Assembly (NCBI GenBank): GCA_934454035.1
Contig: CAKSFY010000033.1
Coordinates: 1 to 20,281, forward strand
DNA from: an uncultured Clostridia bacterium
GTDB lineage: Bacteria; Bacillota; Clostridia; UBA1381
Length of the DNA stretch: 20,281 bases
Reading direction: 5' to 3'
In this document: one piece after another, positions 15,669 to 20,281 of the stretch
Layout: every line of letters starts with the position of its first letter
How positions within the stretch are numbered: the first letter of the stretch is position 1
Made by a program: the position numbers and the translations under genes
Notes under the pieces: generated by a model
Database searches by the model: none
Seen by the model: the letters and a program-made list of their open reading frames with translations, nothing else
Told to the model about the DNA's origin: nothing

Positions 15669-16811
15669 ATGGTATCAAATATGAAATTGTCATGTCAGAA
15701 GTCTCAGCTTGCCGAGATGATAAATACAGTTCAGAAAGCTGTTGCCGCAAAAACCGTCATGCCGATACTCGAATGTATTAAGCTGGACGCAACTCCGGGA
15801 AAGGATTTAATCGTAACGGGCAACAACCTTGAAATATCGATAGAATACAGAAAGCAATTCGACATAGAGGAGGGGGGCAGTATTGCCTTAAGCTCCAGAA
15901 TGTTCGGTGAAATTATAAGAAAGCTTCCCGACGACACGGTAAGCATTTACATAAATGAGGAAAATAATATCGCTACAATAAAATGCCAAAAGAGCGAATT
16001 TAACATTCAGGGACTCTCGGCAGAAGAATACCCTGCCGTTCCCGAGGTTGAGGAAGCATACAGATTTTCAATTCCTCAGTCGAAGCTTAAAAAAATGATA
16101 AGACAGTCTGTTTTTGCCTCGGCAGTGTCCGACACGAGACGTCCGATACTGACAGGAGTTTTAATGGAAATTGACACCGGAGTTTTGTCAATGGTTGCAA
16201 CGGACGGACACCGTCTTGCACTGGTAAAAGAAATAGTTGACGCAAGTCTCAAAAATAACAAATTTGTAATTCCGGGACAGACTCTGAGGGAAATTTCAAA
16301 AGTATTGAAAGATGACGACGAAAAAATCGACGTTATATTCTCTGACAGATATGTTAAGTTTGATTTCGGCGATTATAAGGTTACCGCAAGACTTTTGGAG
16401 GGCGAATTTATCAACTACAGACCGATTTTAAATACTCCGAACAGTATTTTTGTTACAGCTGATACAAAGCTTTTGTCAGACAGTCTGGAAAGAGCGTCGC
16501 TGATGATAAACGACGACATTTCCACAAAGGTTGAAAAAATCCCGGTCAGGCTGAATATCGCCTATGATAAAATCGAGATAACCTGCATAACCGGCAAAGG
16601 AAAGGTTCACGACATTGTGGACGTAGACTTAAAAGGAGATAATATAGAAATAGGCTTTAATCATAAGTATCTTTTGGAAGCATTGAGAGCATGCGAGGAG
16701 GAAAGGGTCGATATGGAATTTTCGCACCCGAGAAGCTCCTGCTTTATCCGCTCGCTTGAAAATCCGGACAGCTACACATTTATGATTTCGCCTATACGTC
16801 TTTATAACTGA
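15669..16811 (+). CDS. dnaN: DNA polymerase III beta subunit (sliding clamp)
   Basis: 380 residues from ATG 15669, chosen because AGGAAG lies 7 nt upstream. An earlier ATG at 15636 has no ribosome binding site and would extend the protein beyond the usual N-terminus; ATG 15681 (MKLSCQKSQL) is the other candidate. DnaN forms the ring dimer that tethers polymerase to DNA. Family features include TVMPILECIKLDA near the N-terminus, the central RRPILTGVLMEI and VATDGHRLAL motifs, and the C-terminal YTFMISPIRLYN, close to the canonical hydrophobic-pocket ending. It follows oriC in the usual order, but a hydrolase gene rather than recF comes next. Confidence 0.98.
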   Translation: MVSNMKLSCQKSQLAEMINTVQKAVAAKTVMPILECIKLDATPGKDLIVTGNNLEISIEYRKQFDIEEGGSIALSSRMFGEIIRKLPDDTVSIYINEENNIATIKCQKSEFNIQGLSAEEYPAVPEVEEAYRFSIPQSKLKKMIRQSVFASAVSDTRRPILTGVLMEIDTGVLSMVATDGHRLALVKEIVDASLKNNKFVIPGQTLREISKVLKDDDEKIDVIFSDRYVKFDFGDYKVTARLLEGEFINYRPILNTPNSIFVTADTKLLSDSLERASLMINDDISTKVEKIPVRLNIAYDKIEITCITGKGKVHDIVDVDLKGDNIEIGFNHKYLLEALRACEEERVDMEFSHPRSSCFIRSLENPDSYTFMISPIRLYN

Positions 16812-16815
16812 TGAT

Positions 16816-17433
16816 ATGGAAATTAAAAAAATAATTGATTTCGGCACGGATGAAAACTGCTATATTCTTATAAACGGGGATTCCTGCGTTGTTATAGACC
16901 CGGGAGAGCAGGAAAAAGAGGTGTCGGAATTTATAAAAGAGAAAAAGCTTAATTTAAAAAATATTTTGTTGACTCACTGTCATTGGGACCATTCGGCAGG
17001 GGCAAAGGCTTTAAAAGCGGAAACCGGTGCCGAAGTTATCGCAAGCGAAGAATGCAGGGAAAATATCCGCAATTCGAAAACGAATGTGTCCGAACTTTTC
17101 GGAGCATTTATGAATGATGATATTGTTGACAAGACGGTTTCGGACGGTGAGAAAATCAATGTCGGCGGAATCGGAATTTTGTGCTTGAAAACTCCGGGGC
17201 ATACAAGCTGCAGCGTGTGTTATATTCATGAAAATATGATTTTCTCGGGAGATACGCTTTTTAAAGGCTCTGTCGGCAGGTGGGATTTTCCGACGGGAAA
17301 TTATCAGAAGCTGGAAGAGTCGATAAAGAACAAGCTTTATAAGCTTGATGATTATATCGTTTATCCGGGACACGGCGCAGAAACAACAACCGATACTGAA
17401 AAGAAATATAACGGCTGCATATCCGGCGATTAA
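16816..17433 (+). CDS. MBL-fold metallo-hydrolase (glyoxalase II-like)
   Basis: 205 residues. The zinc motif THCHWDHSAG (His54, His56, Asp58, His59) is complete, with further expected elements TPGHTSCSVC, FSGDTLFKGSVGRWDFP and YPGHGAETT. This is the glyoxalase II/YcbL-like branch of the metallo-beta-lactamase fold, which hydrolyses thioesters or related small molecules in the cytoplasm; true hydroxyacylglutathione hydrolase activity is not implied. Only 4 nt separate it from the dnaN stop and no clear ribosome binding site precedes the ATG, so translation is probably coupled to dnaN. A neighbouring MBL-hemZ pair is common in Clostridia; its placement behind dnaN is less usual. Confidence 0.9.
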   Translation: MEIKKIIDFGTDENCYILINGDSCVVIDPGEQEKEVSEFIKEKKLNLKNILLTHCHWDHSAGAKALKAETGAEVIASEECRENIRNSKTNVSELFGAFMNDDIVDKTVSDGEKINVGGIGILCLKTPGHTSCSVCYIHENMIFSGDTLFKGSVGRWDFPTGNYQKLEESIKNKLYKLDDYIVYPGHGAETTTDTEKKYNGCISGD

Positions 17434-17448
17434 GGAAAAGAGAAAAAT

Positions 17449-18906
17449 ATGAAGCTTAAACAACACGGATTTTCATGCGAATATGAAATGAACGTATTTA
17501 TGAGGATGTTTTTTGAAAAGGACTCTCAAGGAGAAATATCCACATTTTTTGAATATGACGGTAAAATAATAAGAACACGTGCCGAGGTTAATTTCGGCGG
17601 CAGACTTTACCGCAAAAGTTATGAATATGAGTATAAAAGAAGAAGCGCAAGGCAGGATAAGATAGTTTTCCGCTGCTTTGTTGTAAGAGCGTTCACGGAC
17701 GCATGCGAGGAAATAAAAAAGGTGAGTATTCCGTGGGGAGCGCTCTCCGGGATAAGACCGGCAAAGGTTGTCCGCCAAATGTACGAAAGCGGCATGACAA
17801 AGGAAGAGGTAAGAAAAGCTTTGTCCGAAGTTTTCGGAGTAAAGGGCGAAAAAATTGACCTTGCCTTAGAGGTTGCGGATAAGGAAAGGGAAATTCTGGC
17901 TGCTGCGGATAAAAATGCGGCGAGCGTGTATATAGGGATACCGTTTTGCCCGTCAAAATGCCTTTACTGCTCATTTGTTTCAAGCGATATGCGCACGGGC
18001 AAAAAGTATGTGGACGAATATGTGCGCCTTTTGGGCGAAGAAATAAAAAAAGGCGCTGCGGTTCTTTCCGAGCTGGGGATGAACATAGAAAACATATATA
18101 TCGGCGGCGGCACTCCGACGGCGGTTTCCGCGGAAAAGCTTGCCGAAATTTTGGGGTATGTGAACAAATATTTTGACCTTTCGCATCTCAAGGAATTTAC
18201 CCTTGAGGCAGGCAGAGCCGATACAATCACCAAGGAAAAGCTTATGCTTGCAAAAGATGCAGGTGTGGACAGAATCAGTATAAATCCTCAGACAATGAAC
18301 AAAAATACGCTTAAAACCGTCGGCAGGCTTCATGATGATAAAGATGTTATAAATGCATTTGAAATTGCCAGAGAGTGTAATTTTGACAATATTAACATGG
18401 ATTTGATTGCCGGACTGCCCGGAGAAAATGCAGACGATTTTAAATATTCTCTTGAAGAGGTAATAAAGCTTGACCCGGAGGATATAACGGTTCATTCTCT
18501 TTGCATAAAGCGTGCGGCTGCACTGCGGCTCAGCAAATACGGGCAGGCGGACGCCAGAGAGGTTGACAGAATGCTCTCCTATACTCAAAAAAGAATGAAG
18601 GAGACAAAAAGAGAGCCGTACTATATGTACAGGCAGAAAAATATTTCCGGAAATCTTGAAAATGTCGGCTATGCAAAGCCGGGATATTATTCCTTTTACA
18701 ACGTGAATATCATGGAAGAAGTGCAGAATATTCTTGCGCTCGGCGGCGGCGGTTCTTCAAAAATAGTTGTCGGCGACAGGATAGAGCGAGTGTTTAATTT
18801 TAAGGACGCGTGCGAATACATTAAGAGATTTGATGAAATCTTAGAAAAAAAGGACGAATTTAAAAGATTGTATATCGGTATGAAGTCCGGGCAAAAGGAG
18901 CTTTAA
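17449..18906 (+). CDS. hemZ: HemZ-type radical SAM protein (coproporphyrinogen dehydrogenase-like)
   Basis: 485 residues, close to B. subtilis HemZ (~500). The radical SAM cluster motif is CPSKCLYC (Cys167, Cys171, Cys174), in the CxxxCxxC spacing, followed by the SAM-binding YIGGGTPTAVS segment. The ~150-residue N-terminal extension distinguishes HemZ from HemN/HemW; it includes VSIPWGALSGIRPAKVVRQM, a HemZ hallmark. Further shared elements are RISINPQTMN, NMDLIAGLPGE and ITVHSL. HemZ is annotated as an oxygen-independent coproporphyrinogen III oxidase, but that activity is not proven for the subfamily and no other haem genes lie here. AAGGAAAAG precedes the ATG, 15 nt after the MBL gene. 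Confidence 0.93.
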   Translation: MKLKQHGFSCEYEMNVFMRMFFEKDSQGEISTFFEYDGKIIRTRAEVNFGGRLYRKSYEYEYKRRSARQDKIVFRCFVVRAFTDACEEIKKVSIPWGALSGIRPAKVVRQMYESGMTKEEVRKALSEVFGVKGEKIDLALEVADKEREILAAADKNAASVYIGIPFCPSKCLYCSFVSSDMRTGKKYVDEYVRLLGEEIKKGAAVLSELGMNIENIYIGGGTPTAVSAEKLAEILGYVNKYFDLSHLKEFTLEAGRADTITKEKLMLAKDAGVDRISINPQTMNKNTLKTVGRLHDDKDVINAFEIARECNFDNINMDLIAGLPGENADDFKYSLEEVIKLDPEDITVHSLCIKRAAALRLSKYGQADAREVDRMLSYTQKRMKETKREPYYMYRQKNISGNLENVGYAKPGYYSFYNVNIMEEVQNILALGGGGSSKIVVGDRIERVFNFKDACEYIKRFDEILEKKDEFKRLYIGMKSGQKEL

Positions 18907-18908
18907 AA

Positions 18909-19895
18909 ATGGGATATAACGAAGAAATTGTAAAAAAAGTTCTTACTGAATATGAAATGCTCAGAACCCGTGCGGAGAATATCCGCGACAAGTATGCTGC
19001 GGAGATTTACAAAAAGTATCCGCGTCTGGAAGAGATAAAAAAAGAGATTAATTACGCAGGATTTGAAAATGCAAAAAAAATTATGCAAAATCCTAAAGAG
19101 AGCAAAAAGTACAATGAGGAATTAAAGAAAAAGCTCAGCTTGCTTGATGATGAGAAAAACCGCATACTGAGGGAGAATAATATCCCTGCTGACTTTGAAA
19201 AAGCGAAGTATAAATGCGAAAAATGCAATGACACCGGCTATGTGGGAAATAAAAAGTGCGAGTGCTTTAAAAAAAGGCTGATAAGTGCCGCATACGAGAA
19301 ATCAAACCTCGGAAATCTGATAAAAGAGCATAGCTTTGAAAGCTTTTCGCTTGATTACTACAGTACAAGAAAAAAGCCGGGCGAGATGATGAGCGAAAGA
19401 GAGAATATGGCTGATATTCTGGAGGAATGTAAGCTGTTCTGCCGCGACTTTGACAAGGATGAAAAGAATCTTTTGTTTATAGGAAAACCTGGGCTCGGCA
19501 AGACATTTTTATCAAATTGCATTGCAAAAAATATTCTTGACAGGGGTTACACCGTCATTTATATTCGCGCGACAAGTCTTTTTTCGTCGTATGAGGATTA
19601 CCGTTTCGGCAGAAGCACCGGCGGTTTTGACTACGACAAATTTTACAATGCCGACTTGCTCATAATAGATGATCTCGGTACCGAAAATATAACCAAATCG
19701 GGTGTCTCTTTCCTTTTTGACCTGATGAATGAGCGCCTTGACCGAAACAAAAAAATCATCATAAACAGTAATTTTACCATGAATGAAATAAGCCGGACCT
19801 ATTCCGCCCGTATCACCTCGCGTTTCTATGAACATTTCAGAATAATGCATTTTATGGGAGAGGATATAAGAATCCAAAAACTTAAAAACCTATAG
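18909..19895 (+). CDS. DnaC/DnaI-like helicase-loader ATPase
   Basis: 328 residues. The N-terminal ~95 residues are charged and probably coiled-coil, followed by a zinc-binding motif KCEKCNDTGYVGNKKCEC (Cys103, 106, 117, 119). An AAA+ domain follows, with Walker A GKPGLGKT (192-199), Walker B LLIIDDLG, and the sensor-type SNFTMNEI and SARITSRFYEHF segments. This layout matches DnaC/DnaI proteins that load the replicative helicase; some relatives are IstB-like transposition helpers, but no transposase is near. AAGGAG sits 8 nt before the ATG, inside the end of hemZ, with 2 nt between the genes. Proximity to oriC, dnaA and dnaN fits a replication role. Confidence 0.9.
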   Translation: MGYNEEIVKKVLTEYEMLRTRAENIRDKYAAEIYKKYPRLEEIKKEINYAGFENAKKIMQNPKESKKYNEELKKKLSLLDDEKNRILRENNIPADFEKAKYKCEKCNDTGYVGNKKCECFKKRLISAAYEKSNLGNLIKEHSFESFSLDYYSTRKKPGEMMSERENMADILEECKLFCRDFDKDEKNLLFIGKPGLGKTFLSNCIAKNILDRGYTVIYIRATSLFSSYEDYRFGRSTGGFDYDKFYNADLLIIDDLGTENITKSGVSFLFDLMNERLDRNKKIIINSNFTMNEISRTYSARITSRFYEHFRIMHFMGEDIRIQKLKNL

Positions 19896-20024
19896 GACGC
19901 ACAAAAATATGCACTTAGCAGCTCAAACTCACCCTCGGAGTACCGCCGTACGCCGTCGGGCAGGGTAAACAACGCAGGTTGTTTACTTCGTTTGAGCTGC
20001 TATTCACATATTTTTGTGTGTCCT
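19894..20024. repeat. Branched inverted-repeat element, copy 1
   Basis: Begins in the stop codon of the helicase-loader gene. A long outer stem (perfect core 19916-19928 with 19990-20002, extended outward with few mismatches to AGGAC..GTCCT-type ends) encloses two hairpins. Hairpin A is CGG-A-GTAC-loop-GTAC-G-CCG (19936-19955). Hairpin B is GTAAACAAC-GCAG-GTTGTTTAC (19965-19986). It is followed by ATTCTTTTT, so it may also end the dnaA-side transcript. Confidence 0.8.
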
Positions 20025-20037
20025 ATTCTTTTTAAGA

Positions 20038-20141
20038 AAAAAATGCACCTGACTGCAAAAACTCACCCTCGGAGTACCTACGTACGCCGTCGGGCAAGGC
20101 AAACTATGTTTGCTTCGTTTTTGCAGTCATGCACACATTTT
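20038..20141. repeat. Branched inverted-repeat element, copy 2 (divergent stems)
   Basis: Same layout as copy 1 with different stem sequence: outer core 20050-20062 pairs perfectly with 20117-20129 (TGACTGCAAAAAC with its complement), hairpin A at 20070-20089 (loop CTAC), hairpin B GCAAAC-TAT-GTTTGC (20099-20113). The single-stranded joints and hairpin A are almost unchanged. Confidence 0.8.
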
Positions 20142-20157
20142 AACCGGTTTTTATAAT

Positions 20158-20281
20158 GCGCAAATATGCATATAGCAGCTCAAACACACCCTTGGAGTAC
20201 CTATGTACGCCGTCGGGCAGGGTAAACAACGCAGGTTGTTTACTTCGTTTGAGCTGCTATTCACATATTTTTGTGTGTCCT
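20158..20281. repeat. Branched inverted-repeat element, copy 3
   Basis: Outer core 20173-20185 pairs with 20247-20259; hairpin A 20193-20212 (loop CTAT, with one G-U-type pair); hairpin B 20222-20243. The last ~65 bases are identical to copy 1 and end at the same TCCT on the window edge. No gene is seen in 19896-20281. Confidence 0.8.

Noticed and set aside
17980..18588. 202-codon minus-strand open frame
   Set aside because: Lies wholly antisense to hemZ, whose radical SAM motifs are unambiguous; no family features.
18909..19895. IstB-type transposition helper
   Set aside because: The N-terminal coiled region plus zinc motif and the replication neighbours fit a DnaC/DnaI loader, and no IS21-type transposase is adjacent.
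19894..20281. CRISPR array
   Set aside because: The repeated units are ~105-130 bp, internally branched and differ in stem sequence; there are no short identical repeats with unique spacers and no cas genes.

Overview
The window looks like a chromosomal segment around the replication origin of a low-to-moderate GC Firmicute of class Clostridia, probably an anaerobic gut or digester organism known from metagenomes. The grounds are: dnaA and dnaN with a Bacillus-type oriC between them, an anaerobic [FeFe]-hydrogenase-like sensor with DRTGG and anti-sigma-type partners, HemZ, an S-layer-homology (SLH) surface protein, sugar-processing enzymes (GH38-like, GH4), AGGAGG-type ribosome binding sites and consensus sigma-A promoters. 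Genus is not decidable by eye.

Left part (1-7675, all minus strand). A GH38 alpha-mannosidase-like gene starts at 2317 behind a perfect TTGACA-17-TATAAT promoter. Around 210-232 its reading frame passes without a break into trigger factor (FKBP-like domain) sequence, which runs off the window. This is either a real gene fusion or, more likely, an assembly chimera. Next to it lies a three-gene redox/H2-sensing-type cluster: DRTGG protein, HATPase, and [FeFe]-hydrogenase-like protein lacking the proton-transfer Cys. A GC-rich structured repeat sits inside the cluster. A large exported protein of unknown function (4856-7675) precedes it, separated by a 20-bp perfect inverted repeat that overlaps the cluster promoter.

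Middle part (7676-13881, plus strand). A mosaic hairpin repeat region is followed by a GH4 alpha-galactosidase-like gene, a convergent remnant of a HAD phosphatase gene, a TIM-barrel sugar isomerase/epimerase-like gene, and a 1030-residue SLH protein with GLUG-type repeats.

Right part (13882-20281, plus strand). dnaA, then oriC with DnaA boxes and a textbook DnaA-trio unwinding element, then dnaN, an MBL-fold hydrolase, hemZ and a DnaC/DnaI-like helicase loader. dnaN is not followed by recF, and rpmH is not upstream of dnaA, so the origin neighbourhood differs from the classic one. The window ends in three copies of a ~105-130-bp multi-branched inverted-repeat element. Its stems differ between copies but stay paired, which makes it the best candidate here for an undescribed structured element.
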